Positions 1 through 9,100 of a stretch of 64,000 nt of DNA are shown in pieces. The DNA comes from an uncultured Roseburia sp. (lineage in GTDB: Bacteria > Bacillota > Clostridia > Lachnospirales > Lachnospiraceae): assembly GCA_947644305.1 (NCBI GenBank), contig CANRYS010000018.1, forward strand, positions 1 through 64,000. The letters are read 5' to 3'. Each line of letters begins with the position of its first letter. Positions within the stretch are counted from its first letter, which is position 1. The position numbers and the translations under genes are program-made. Under the pieces are notes generated by a model that was not told the DNA's origin, made no database searches, and worked only from the letters and a program-made list of their open reading frames with translations.

Positions 1-300
1 AGACAGAGCCTTGGATTGGTGGCTTAACCAGTCCAGGAAAATGTCCGCACCCCCGACTCATTGTCTCATTTTCCAGACGTGCTTTATTCAAATCCACCTC
101 TTTCAGCTTGTTTTCATAATTGGCAAGTTCTTTGTCTACAACACTTGTATCTGTCTGCACCCCAATCCGCTTTTCAATCTCTTTTGCAAAATAAGCATCG
201 CTTACAAGCGCTTGTACGCTTCGGCTCTCTTAGACATATTATCAAACGGCACCTTCCCCACCCTCTCCCATCTTCACTTTTGCATTAATCACACGCTCTA
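1..300 (-). pseudogene. Remnant of a large serine recombinase (C-terminal coiled-coil part), frameshifted
   Basis: Read on the minus strand, three frames in succession give pieces of one protein. The frame over about 300-256 gives RVINAKVKMGEG, about 255-211 gives KVPFDNMSKRAEAYK, and 229-75 gives VSDAYFAKEIEKRIGVQ followed by a charged coiled coil. This matches my memory of the region after the zinc ribbon in TndX/Tn4451-type large serine recombinases, which insert and excise integrative elements. The frame changes and stops (for example TAA at 232-230) show it is dead. The resemblance ends near 75 and the remaining 70 bases to the window edge are not recognised. It fits the decayed-element character of the first 3 kb. 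Family assignment is from recall, not a search. Bases 300-460 hold no gene I can support. Confidence 0.55.
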
Positions 301-512
301 CTTTTTACGCGAAAGCATTACAACCGTCTCAACGGTATTACCCCTTTCCCACAAAACTACACTGGATTTTCTATACTCGGCGGTGAAAGTAGAACCAAAA
401 GTAATGGGAAATAAAGTAGTAGCATCCAAGCCGCCCCTAGCTATACCAATTTTTTTACATTGACAAAATTTTGAGTTTGTAAAAAATAGTAGTAAATGGG
501 ATAGAAAAGAGG

Positions 513-518
513 TATAAT
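513..518 (+). promoter_or_regulatory. Candidate -10 box for the zinc-ribbon gene
   Basis: A TATAAT hexamer lies 30 bases before the ATG at 549. No good -35 sits 16-18 bases upstream. A TTGACA at 460-465 is too far away to pair with it. Confidence 0.35.
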
Positions 519-548
519 CAAATAAAACTTATGAATGGAGAGAAGATT

Positions 549-1331
549 ATGGCTCTTATTAAATGCCCTGAATGTGGTGGGAAAATATCAGATAAAGCTC
601 CGGCATGTATTCATTGCGGTTTCCCGTTAAGTTTATCGAATGAAAGTTCGGAAACCGAAATAAAAGAAAAATCAGAAGAATTACATTTATATTTGGCAGG
701 CGAAAAGGGTTATAGCTTGGAATTATTGGACTATGGTAGCAAAAAAGTGCAGGTAGCAGTAGCTTTAAAAAGAATATTAAGAATGAAGGATGCAGAAGCA
801 TTAGCGTTAGTAGTAAATGCACCTTGTTATTTGGTTAAGGGAAAACCAGAACATATTATTGCACCGCTAATAGAAAAGCTGGATTCATTGCCAGTTGAGT
901 ACAATCTATATGTAGATGGAATACTTAAAAGACATAAAGAAAAAGTTGAAATAAATAAGCCAGAAATAAAAAAATTGGGAGTTAAATTTACAACAGAATC
1001 AAATAGTTATACAAAAAAAATAAAATGTCCAAATTGTTCCTCTCTTATATCAGAGACATCACGAGTATGTCCGGATTGTGGTTTTGATGGAATAGGCTCA
1101 TATTTGCTACAGTTAGAAAGAGAAAAACAAGCAAAAGTAATTGATTATACGCATGATTATGAGCCGATAGAAAATAATACACCAAATATTCCAAGATGCC
1201 CAACTTGTCAAAATACAGATATTAAAAAAATATCGGGACTATCAAAAGCATGTAGTGTTGCTATGTGGGGAATATTTTCACGGAAAGTACGTAAACAATG
1301 GCACTGTAATAATTGTGGCAGTGAATGGTAA
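549..1331 (+). CDS. Zinc-ribbon protein with L7/L12-like middle domain
   Basis: A 260-residue protein with three zinc-ribbon-like Cys pairs. The N-terminus has CPEC...CIHCG (residues 6-26), the middle CPNC...CPDCG, and the C-terminus CPTC...CNNCG. Between the first two lies a stretch (GSKKVQVAVALKRIL then ALALVVNAP) that resembles the C-terminal domain of ribosomal protein L7/L12, a combination known in uncharacterised zinc-ribbon proteins. ATG 549 is preferred over the in-frame ATG at 531 because GGAGAG at 537-542 gives correct spacing to 549. The gene is AT-rich and stands alone between mobile-element remnants, so it is probably accessory cargo. It has no membrane segment or signal peptide. 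The function is unknown; nucleic-acid or protein binding is only an inference from the ribbons. Confidence 0.8.
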   Translation: MALIKCPECGGKISDKAPACIHCGFPLSLSNESSETEIKEKSEELHLYLAGEKGYSLELLDYGSKKVQVAVALKRILRMKDAEALALVVNAPCYLVKGKPEHIIAPLIEKLDSLPVEYNLYVDGILKRHKEKVEINKPEIKKLGVKFTTESNSYTKKIKCPNCSSLISETSRVCPDCGFDGIGSYLLQLEREKQAKVIDYTHDYEPIENNTPNIPRCPTCQNTDIKKISGLSKACSVAMWGIFSRKVRKQWHCNNCGSEW

Positions 1332-1417
1332 AAACTGAAAAAATAATAAATACAAAAATTAGGATTACGGTATAACGCTGTAGTCCTTTTTTATGCAAAA
1401 ATTTAAACAAAGGAAGG

Positions 1418-1594
1418 ATGATTTTTATAAGTATGACAATGACAGCTACAAACATTGATATGAATAAGGTGAATTTCTTCAGGACTGAAAAGACAGAGGA
1501 TGAAAAGGTAGATGAAAAAGCAAAATACAATAGTTTTATGAACTTTATGACGGATATAATCGTGAAATACGGATTAAATGAAAATGATCAATAA
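1418..1594 (+). CDS. Small hypothetical protein, possible mobile-element cargo
   Basis: An open frame of 58 codons containing TATNIDMNKVNFFRTEK and ending KYGLNENDQ. Its highly charged, adenine-rich codons look like real coding sequence. A purine-rich AAGGAAGG at 1410-1417 touches the ATG at 1418 and is 15 bases from the next in-frame ATG at 1433, so neither start is ideal. It resembles short proteins I associate with integrative elements of Lachnospiraceae, but I cannot name a family. It lies immediately before the IS200-like remnant. It may be a relic rather than an expressed gene. Confidence 0.4.
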   Translation: MIFISMTMTATNIDMNKVNFFRTEKTEDEKVDEKAKYNSFMNFMTDIIVKYGLNENDQ

Positions 1595-1647
1595 TCGGTT
1601 GGAAATAGTAGGTTTGAGTAGTATAATGGATACAGACCATGAGGATC

Positions 1648-1897
1648 GTCGGTTACTTGAAAGGAAAAAGCTCATTAATGATATTTGAGAGACATGCGAA
1701 TCTGAAATAGTAAGTGTGGGAACAGGCATTTTTGGTGTCGAGGATATTACGTAGATACGGTAGGAAAGAATGCAAAGAAAATACAAGAATATATCAGGAA
1801 TCAGATACAAGAGGACCTGGAGTACGACCAAATGACGCTGAAAAAGTACGTTGACCCATTTACGGGTGAGCAGGTAACCTGGGGCGATAAGAAGTAA
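1648..1897 (+). pseudogene. tnpA: IS200/IS605-family transposase TnpA, 3' remnant
   Basis: Two in-order pieces of an IS200-type Y1 transposase are readable. At 1648-1707 the frame gives VGYLKGKSSLMIFERHANLK, then two stops follow at a damaged junction. At 1721-1897 the frame gives FWCRGYYVDTVGKN, then IQEYIRNQIQED and a normal C-terminus ending GDKK and TAA. In the family the helix containing EYIRNQ carries the catalytic tyrosine, which is retained here. The N-terminal half with the HUH metal-binding motif is gone or unrecognisable. The enzyme would move single-stranded DNA by recognising subterminal hairpins. This copy is inactive because of the indel, the stops and the truncation. Confidence 0.8.
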
Positions 1898-1901
1898 AAA
1901 A

Positions 1902-2032
1902 GAGCCCAGGGGGGGGCTCAGCCAGTAAATGCAGTGCGGTTGGAGGATTGATTCAAGCGTCTTTAGACGCAGGCAGGGAACAGCGGCTTATAGCCACAGA
2001 ACAAACCACCGGCTAAGCCGGAAGCCGGTGGT
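1902..2032 (+). mobile_element. IS200/IS605-type right end with subterminal hairpin
   Basis: Downstream of the dead tnpA are three inverted repeats. GAGCCC/GGGCTC lies at 1902-1919. GCGTCT/AGACGC lies at 1957-1970. A perfect 10-bp stem ACCACCGGCT/AGCCGGTGGT lies at 2005-2014 and 2023-2032, with an 8-base loop. The last is typical of the hairpin that IS200/IS605 transposases bind at the right end. No left-end partner was found, consistent with a truncated copy. Confidence 0.7.
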
Positions 2033-2102
2033 CATGATTTTTGCTTGAGATCATATTATTGAGGGAAGAAAAGTAGAAAAGCTGGATATTAGAATATTTT
2101 TG

Positions 2103-2131
2103 TTGTGCTGGGAAGTGATAAATAGTATAAT
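2103..2131 (+). promoter_or_regulatory. Candidate promoter for the 2176 gene
   Basis: TTGTGC at 2103-2108, a 17-base spacer, then TATAAT at 2126-2131. This would put transcription start near 2138, about 38 bases before the ATG. Confidence 0.5.
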
Positions 2132-2175
2132 TTAAGTGTTACCTGCAGTCACAGATCAGAACTTAGGGTGATCCT

Positions 2176-2523
2176 ATGAGAATGCTTGGATATCTAAAAA
2201 ATACATATAAATGTAATGAAAAAGATACAATTTACAAAATCGTATTACATAAAACAGAAAAGGAAGTATATGTATACTTATACACGTCATTCGATGCTGT
2301 TATTTCATCTTTTGATAATTGGTATCCGGACGAAGAATCTGCTTTGAAAGATTGGCAAAATGAGATAGATGAGCGGGGATGGATTTTGATCGATGATCCA
2401 ATGCCTTACTGCCAACATGATGCTTTACTTCCCATACGGGTAAAGGGAAGAAGCACAAATACGCCCCAATGGGGTAAATTTGAAATATATCAGGATGGTC
2501 AATGGAAAGATTATAAACCATAA
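2176..2523 (+). CDS. Hypothetical protein, 115 aa
   Basis: A soluble acidic protein with no signal peptide or membrane segment. It has aromatic-rich stretches such as FDNWYPDEESALKDW and a C-terminal half with WGKFEIYQDGQWKDYKP. The ATG at 2176 follows a weak AGGGTG. It forms a two-gene unit with the PC4-like gene that starts 24 bases after its stop, and the pair is closed by a strong terminator at 2843. I do not recognise the family. The coupling to a ssDNA-binding protein in a mobile-element zone suggests cargo or an element maintenance function, but this is inference only. Confidence 0.7.
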   Translation: MRMLGYLKNTYKCNEKDTIYKIVLHKTEKEVYVYLYTSFDAVISSFDNWYPDEESALKDWQNEIDERGWILIDDPMPYCQHDALLPIRVKGRSTNTPQWGKFEIYQDGQWKDYKP

Positions 2524-2547
2524 TTTTTGTTTTATAGGAGAAATCTC

Positions 2548-2760
2548 ATGGCAAAAAATTATAAGATTTATGAACATATCGGTAACATATCTGCTGAAAA
2601 TAACGGATGGACAAAAGAACTGAATTTTATAAGCTGGGATGATAGAGAGCCTGTATATGATATAAGATCATGGATACAAGACCATACAAAATACGGTAAA
2701 GGAGTAACAATAACACAAAATGAAATGAAATTGCTGCAGGAGTTACTTAAAGGGATCTGA
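2548..2760 (+). CDS. YdbC/PC4-like ssDNA-binding protein
   Basis: A 70-residue protein with the features of the bacterial PC4 (transcriptional coactivator p15) family. It has ISAENNGWTKELNFISW, then a REPVYDIRSW segment and GKGVTITQNEMKLLQELL. Members such as Lactococcus YdbC are small dimers that bind single-stranded DNA or RNA through a curved beta-sheet. ATG 2548 is preferred over the upstream in-frame ATG at 2527 because TAGGAG at 2535-2540 spaces correctly to it. It follows the 2176 gene in the same unit. Single-domain PC4 proteins are common in clostridial genomes and mobile elements. Confidence 0.85.
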   Translation: MAKNYKIYEHIGNISAENNGWTKELNFISWDDREPVYDIRSWIQDHTKYGKGVTITQNEMKLLQELLKGI

Positions 2761-2842
2761 AAGCATATAATCACTGATAAGAGGATATGATTTGCAGAGG
2801 GAAAATCAAATGGATGATCAAAACTTGTATTAAAAATATCAG

Positions 2843-2895
2843 AGAGCCGATGAACTTGTGAGATATGGAATCACAATTCATCGGCTCTGTTTGTT
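2843..2895 (+). terminator. Intrinsic terminator after the PC4-like gene
   Basis: A 12-bp stem AGAGCCGATGAA/TTCATCGGCTCT (2843-2854 with 2877-2888) is extended inside by TTGTGA/TCACAA and followed by GTTTGTTTTT. It is the main feature in the 304-base gap before the 3065 gene. Confidence 0.85.
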
Positions 2896-2989
2896 TTTAC
2901 ATATCTCCGGATACAATATTCGTTTATGCTGATCTTCTATATGGAAATACGGTGGAAGAAAAGTAATGGGAAATAATAGAAAATCTCTC

Positions 2990-3018
2990 TTGCAAGGAAA
3001 ATCGATACAACGTATAAT
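2990..3018 (+). promoter_or_regulatory. Promoter of the DUF6361-PLD-helicase operon
   Basis: TTGCAA at 2990-2995, a 17-base spacer and a consensus TATAAT at 3013-3018. It lies 47 bases before the ATG at 3065. It gives the operon a promoter independent of the upstream cargo genes, which end at the 2843 terminator. Confidence 0.7.
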
Positions 3019-3064
3019 AAAAATGTATTTTGAAATTTTTTGAAGATAAATTGGAGTGTTGTAT

Positions 3065-4273
3065 ATGCCACTTGGATGGATAGACTTTTCAAAGTCAGAG
3101 AGGAATAAGGTTCTTACGGTGTTAGAACTGCTATCAGAGGATGGGACGTTGGACGAGCTGGGGATAGCACCTATTCGTGATGGTTTTGCTAATTTGTTTT
3201 TTCCGGGAACATCGACAATTCAGACAAGGGCAAAATATTTTTTCATTGTTCCTTATGCCCTACGGGACTTAGAGCGAGGTAAGATCACCGATTCCAGTCA
3301 GTTTCTTAAGGCCTTTGATGAAATTGAGCGCAGGTGTGGGGAAATATTCAGGAATAACAATCCGAATGATACGGGGATTATTGGCAGCAGGTCATTGGCC
3401 GGAGGAAGATGGGTGAAACGAACCCCGGCTGATATCTATTGGGCGGGATTGCGTTCCTTTGAAATTTTCAGAAGCAGGAATCTTTCTCTGTCAGAATATG
3501 CGAAAAAAGTGTGTTTTGAAAAAGGACAAAAAAACAGCCTCAAAAGACTTGGAAACAGAAATGACAATGCCCAAGAGTATGAAACAGATGATAAGGGGGC
3601 GGGGGATCTGCGCTCTTGTCATTACTGGAATGTGCCTACTTATTCTGAGGATTGGATGGACATGCTGACTATGGAATTAACACTCGAAGAGGCCGCTTTT
3701 TTAAAAAGTCAGATCATCCGGTGTAAACGGGACAGTATGTTTGCCTATTCTCTGGAAAATGAGATGGAAGAGATTATAGGCTTATCAGATTTTCATGAAT
3801 TAGGGGAAATTATAGAAAGGTATCCTGCTCAGATGCAGGAGGACTATTGGCTTGCAAAGGAGTTTTCGGAGTTTAATTTTGTGCTTCGGATCCTATATAA
3901 CATTGTGCTATCGGATGGAGAGAACGAAGAAGCCAATGAATGGTTTGAGGAGTACAGGCCATTTTTTGTGAAGGTGGCAGGTTTAGACCTGGATGGGATC
4001 ATAGAGCGGACAGGGACAAGGCGGAATACTGAGATGTGCGTATTCCTTAAAAATTGTAAAAAAGCCATGGCAGAGAAGGATATTAAAAAGCTAAAATATC
4101 TTATTACGCAGAGAGAGATAAGGCTCAAGGGGGCTGGTCGGGCGAGAACGGCGCATCCTGGCAGTTTTGATACTACTGCATGGTATGGAGGAAAAAGATT
4201 AGAATACCGGTTCAGTAATGCCAGGCTTTTAATGAGTGACATATTTGCGGGAGAGGAGGAAGACCGTGCTTAA
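3065..4273 (+). CDS. DUF6361-family protein, first gene of putative defence operon
   Basis: A 402-residue soluble protein that I place in the DUF6361 family. The N-terminus has WIDFSKSERNKVLTVLELL and an ELGIAPIRDGFANLFFPG segment, and the C-terminus has the HPGSFDTTAWYGGKRLEYRF block. No catalytic motif is visible. ATG 3065 is chosen over the upstream GTG at 3056 because GGAG at 3053-3056 gives 8-base spacing. The gene overlaps the PLD gene by 8 bases, so the two are likely translationally coupled. In my recollection DUF6361 genes recur beside PLD-like and helicase genes in defence islands, but I cannot name an established system with this set. The function is unknown. Confidence 0.8.
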   Translation: MPLGWIDFSKSERNKVLTVLELLSEDGTLDELGIAPIRDGFANLFFPGTSTIQTRAKYFFIVPYALRDLERGKITDSSQFLKAFDEIERRCGEIFRNNNPNDTGIIGSRSLAGGRWVKRTPADIYWAGLRSFEIFRSRNLSLSEYAKKVCFEKGQKNSLKRLGNRNDNAQEYETDDKGAGDLRSCHYWNVPTYSEDWMDMLTMELTLEEAAFLKSQIIRCKRDSMFAYSLENEMEEIIGLSDFHELGEIIERYPAQMQEDYWLAKEFSEFNFVLRILYNIVLSDGENEEANEWFEEYRPFFVKVAGLDLDGIIERTGTRRNTEMCVFLKNCKKAMAEKDIKKLKYLITQREIRLKGAGRARTAHPGSFDTTAWYGGKRLEYRFSNARLLMSDIFAGEEEDRA

Positions 4274-6113
4274 TCCAAATCAAAATAGAATAGACTATGG
4301 ATCTATGCTTGCACCACCTCCTGGATATATTCTTGATCTTGCGGTGGGGACTACATATTCTCTTGATCTGGATGCACTTATAGGAGCCTGTATTGCACTA
4401 GGCCTGGCAGAGGATACGGATAGTAGATTGATAAACAACCCCATTTGCCTGTTAGAGGCATTGAGAAGTACAGGAGATAAGGTGGCATTATTTTGCGAAG
4501 CTGGTCAGATACACCTGCCGGGAAATGTGACGCCTCTTTATATACTCCTTGAAAATATGGTCTTTCAGGTGGCGGTCAAAGCTAAAAAGGGCACCGTGGG
4601 CTATCCATCCTTTCATCCAAAGTTTTGGTTGATCCGATATGTAGAGGATGAAGAGAGAAAGAAATTTTGCTATCGTTTTGTGGTGTTGAGCCGCAACCTT
4701 ACATTTGATAGGAGCTGGGATGTTTCATTTTATATGGATGGGTATGATGGCAAAGAGACGGAAAAGAATGAACCTCTTTCTGATTTCTTGCGATATTTGG
4801 CAAAACAAATACCTAAGAGCGAAAAAGGGGACAGTAAATATAAGAAGATTCGCACTTTGATAAAGGATCTGCAGCATGTTGAATTTAATACAGGTATGAA
4901 GGAATTCTATGATTATGAATTTATCCCCAACGGCATACCAAAGCCTGGAGGTGGAGTTCATTCTGTAATTGATACACCGTTGATCAAAGGGAACGATGAT
5001 ACAGATGAAAAGTTTTTCCACGAGCTTTTTATTATCTCTCCATTTCTTAGTAATGACATTATCAGGCAGTTTAATGAGAGAAGCAAATGGACCGGGAAAG
5101 CTGATTGTGTATTGGTAACCAGAAAGATGTCTTTGGGCAGACTGAAACCGGAAGATTGTGACCGTTTTGATATCTATATTTTGAAAGATGCAGTGGTTGA
5201 TGGAGAACAGGCGATTTCTGAGGAAGGGACAGACTATCGAAAGCAGGATATTCATGCCAAAATATACATGATACGCAAATATAACGATACCGATCTATAC
5301 CTGGGTTCCCTGAATGCTTCTCATAATGCAGTATATGGAAATGTTGAGTTGATGCTGCGCCTGAAGTCCAGGAACCGATATTTGAATCTGCAAAAACTAC
5401 TGGAGTCTCTCTTTGATGGACCAGAGGATGATGCAAACAACCCTTTTGAGAAGGCGGGGGTTGACATGGCCACCGGGGAAGAGAAGGAAGGGAAAAGTAC
5501 TTTAGGTGGTATCATAAAGGCGGTCAATAGATTAGAATCGATGGCGGAAGCAGAGTTGGTGGAGGATTTTTACAGATTAACAGTATATTTTCCTGCTTAT
5601 CAAATGGAAGAGCAATACAGGGTGACACTCAAGCCGCTATTGTGCGATAAAGTACAAGAAATGTCGGAGTGTGTTATTTTTGAGAAAATGACACTTACAG
5701 AATTATCAGCCTTTTATGTGCTATCCGTATCAGAAGATGACAAGATTCCCGAGCAAAGAGTAATAAAAATTCCTGTAAGCGGGCTGCCGGAGGAAAGGGA
5801 GCAGAAGATCATTTCCACGATCATTGGAGGCAATCCACAAAATTTTTATCGCTACATAGCATTTTTATTGGGAGAAAATTCTGTTATAGGTGCCTCGGAA
5901 GCTGTGGGTATATTTGATAAAACAAATGAAACAGGGAAACGACATAGTTCAGATTTTGTTCCGGCTTTATATGAAAAAATGCTGCGGACAGCAGTAAATT
6001 CACCTGAGAGATTTAAGGAAATAGAGCGGTTAGTGGAAGCGGTCTCGGAAGACAATGTAATTCCGGAGGGATTTGAAAAACTATACGAGACATTTAAGAA
6101 AGTGATGAAATAA
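4266..6113 (+). CDS. Phospholipase D-like (double HKD) protein
   Basis: A 615-residue protein with two HKD-type motifs. The first is HPKFWLIRY with a downstream SRNLTFDRSW near residue 115. The second is HAKIYMIRKY followed by GSLNASHNAVYGNVE near residue 329. In the PLD superfamily two HxK motifs form one active site for phosphodiester cleavage, and many standalone members are nucleases. The C-terminal 230 residues carry no motif I know. GTG 4266 is preferred over ATG 4236 because AGGAGG at 4254-4259 lies 6 bases before it. The gene overlaps the DUF6361 gene by 8 bases and ends 2 bases before the helicase, so the three products very likely act together. Nuclease activity is inferred; a lipase role is unlikely because there is no signal or membrane segment. 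Confidence 0.85.
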   Translation: MLNPNQNRIDYGSMLAPPPGYILDLAVGTTYSLDLDALIGACIALGLAEDTDSRLINNPICLLEALRSTGDKVALFCEAGQIHLPGNVTPLYILLENMVFQVAVKAKKGTVGYPSFHPKFWLIRYVEDEERKKFCYRFVVLSRNLTFDRSWDVSFYMDGYDGKETEKNEPLSDFLRYLAKQIPKSEKGDSKYKKIRTLIKDLQHVEFNTGMKEFYDYEFIPNGIPKPGGGVHSVIDTPLIKGNDDTDEKFFHELFIISPFLSNDIIRQFNERSKWTGKADCVLVTRKMSLGRLKPEDCDRFDIYILKDAVVDGEQAISEEGTDYRKQDIHAKIYMIRKYNDTDLYLGSLNASHNAVYGNVELMLRLKSRNRYLNLQKLLESLFDGPEDDANNPFEKAGVDMATGEEKEGKSTLGGIIKAVNRLESMAEAELVEDFYRLTVYFPAYQMEEQYRVTLKPLLCDKVQEMSECVIFEKMTLTELSAFYVLSVSEDDKIPEQRVIKIPVSGLPEEREQKIISTIIGGNPQNFYRYIAFLLGENSVIGASEAVGIFDKTNETGKRHSSDFVPALYEKMLRTAVNSPERFKEIERLVEAVSEDNVIPEGFEKLYETFKKVMK

Positions 6114-6115
6114 TT

Positions 6116-9100
6116 ATGGAGAGTAACTTTGGACTCGACAAAATTGAATATCAGGTAATGTCAGGTTTAAAAGATTTTCAGAGAGAGACGGTTGAGCGGA
6201 TTGCCGCTTTGTATGAAAATGGACAGCGAAGAGTGCTTGTATCGGACGAGGTTGGGCTTGGTAAGACTTTGATTGCCAGAGGCACCATTGCAAAGTATGC
6301 ACAGATTGCCAAGAAGCAGGGTAAGCAGGTCATAAAGGTGATTTATATTTGTTCCAATGCAGCGATCGCAGATCAGAATCTGGCAAAATTATGTATCAGC
6401 GGGAATGTGAAACGGCATGAAGCCGGCAGTTCCAGATTGTCTATCCAGCATTTGAATCTATTTATGCAGGAAGCAGAAGCAGAGGATAGTGAGCAGTTTA
6501 TCCAGTTAATACCACTCACGCCGGATACATCATTTCGCATGACACATGGTGCTGGTATCCAGGAAGAGCGGGCGATCATGTATCAGATCCTCATAAGAAT
6601 ACCAGAGCTAAAGCCGTATCGTAGTGCTTTAGAGACTCTTATGATAGCAGGTGCAGAAAGTGGCTGGCACTGGTGGGCGAAAGAATATGGTGAGAAAATA
6701 GTAGCGGAATGTGACAGATTAACCCAGGGAGCTTATCTGTCATATATGACAAATAAGGTGTCAGAGGGGCTGGCAAGGGCAGATAAAGATGGAAACATTT
6801 TGCTGGAGCAGGTAATAGAAAAATGCAAAGAATTGAGAAGTAGGAAACACAAGGATGTCAAGTTACATGGTATTATCGGTAAGCTCCGATACTTATTTGC
6901 CGGGATTAGCCTTGATAAACTGGAACCGGATCTGGTTATTATGGATGAATTCCAGAGATTTAAGTATCTAATCCGGTCGGAGAAAGATATGGATACGGAG
7001 ATGGGGATGCTTGCCCATAAGTTTTTCCATTCAGAAAATGCCCGTATGCTATTATTATCAGCTACCCCGTATAAGATGTATTCTACCTTGGAAGAAATAG
7101 ATGAGTCCTTGGTTGATGAGCATTTTTCTGAGTTTTTGGATGTTATGAAGTTCTTGAATATAACGGAAGAAGAGCAGGATAAATTCAAGACGGTTTGGAA
7201 CAATTATTCTGTTTTGCTGAAGGGATTTACTAGTGGAGATACTTCTATTATTCAGGCAAAGAAAGCGGCTGAAGATGCTTTGTATGGTTTAGTGTGCAGG
7301 ACAGAGAGGATATCTGCCAAAGACAGTACAGATCTGACCAGGCTTGTGGACCGTGGCAGAGAGCTGGAGGTAGAGGCTGTAGATATCCGGTCTTACATGG
7401 AAGCAAGTGAGGTCTTGGAGAAAATAGGCGTTTCTTACCATGTGCCAATGGATTATATAAAATCCTGTCCATATATTATGTCTTTTATGAAGGATTACAA
7501 ACTGAAAAAAGATGTAGAGAAATATTTTTCAGAATATCCAGAGGATTTGAGATGGATAAAGAAAGATAGTTTGTGGTTAAACCAGAGAGATGTTAGGCAA
7601 TATAAGCCCGTCAAGTGTGGCAATGCACGATTGGAGAGAGTAAAAGAACATATCTTTAAGCAGAAAGCAGAACTGCTTTTGTGGGTTCCTCCCTGCAGGC
7701 CATATTATCCCTCAAGTGGTGTTTACAAGGGAGTGGAGAATTTCAGTAAGACACTTATATTCTCTTCCTGGGAGATGGTTCCCAGAATGGTGTCCAGCCT
7801 GCTTTCCTACGAAGCAGAGAGAAAAACCGTTGGCAGAATCATTAAGGCAAATAAAGATATCCCTATGGACTATTTCAATTCAGAGAGAAAACCCTATCCG
7901 GGTCCAAGAATGCGGTTTGCAGTGTCTGATCGCCGGTTAAGCGGTATGAACTTATTCTGCCTGCTGTATCCGTCTAAGTATTTGACAGATGTTTATGATC
8001 CCATTGATTGCATGAACCGCGGTTTGTCCCTAAGTGAGATTGAAAAAGAGATCAGGGGAAAGATTGCAGAAAGACTGGATAAGGTAAAGTCGCGGAAAAC
8101 TGGAGCAGAAGATCAGAGATGGTATTACATGGCGTCATTGTTTCTTGATCCGCCAGAGTATGTGATGGGTTGGTTTGATGAGGATGCGGATCTGGCCTGG
8201 AATGAACAGGATGAGAACAGAAAAGGCGAGAATAGTGCCTTTTTAAAGCATTTACGGCATTTGCGCCAGATGTATTATGATCTTAGAAATGGGGATCTTG
8301 ATAAAATTCCGCTGGGAAGAAAGCCTAAAGCATTATATGATGTGTTGACGGATATGGCGATTGCTTCACCGGCGGTCTGTGCAAACCGAACTTATGGCTT
8401 ATATGGCAGGAAAGAAGATTACCCAGGCTATCTGCCTGGCCAGCTGGGGAAAGTATTTATCAATCTGATGAATAAGCCAGAGTCTATTGCTGTTGTAGAG
8501 ATTGCCTGTGGGAAAAAGTCGGATGATGCGCATTGGAGAAATGTACTGACTTATTGCAAGCAGGGGAATCTTCAGGCTGTGCTGGATGAATATGCACACC
8601 TTTTGGTAAATGGCTATGACGAAGATAGTACAGTTATGAAGCTCCATGGAGATATTGTGGAAACTATGAATATGCGTACTACACGATATGAATTTGATAC
8701 GTACCAGAATTTCTGTAACATGAGAAAAGGAAAACAGCCGAAGGCTCCACGTATTCGCACCCATTTTGCGGTGGCTTTCACGAAAGGTGTTGGTACAGAA
8801 AAAGACACAAACCGAAAGAAGGTGGTAAGGAATGCTTTTAATTCACCTTTTAGACCCTTTGTGCTGACATCTACATCTATTGGACAAGAAGGGCTGGATT
8901 TCCATAATTACTGCAGAAGGATTGTGCACTGGAATCTTCCAGCTAATCCGATCGATCTGGAGCAGAGAGAGGGGAGGATTAACCGGTTTGAGTGCCTTGC
9001 GATCCGGCAAAATGTGGCGAAACGGTATGGAACCATTCAATACAAGCGTAATGTGTGGAAAGAATTGTTTGAAGAAGCTGCAAGACAGGAAAAAACCAGA

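Noticed and set aside
11-463. 150-codon plus-strand open frame at the left edge
   Set aside because: It runs opposite the recognisable recombinase remnant and has no ribosome-binding site or domain.
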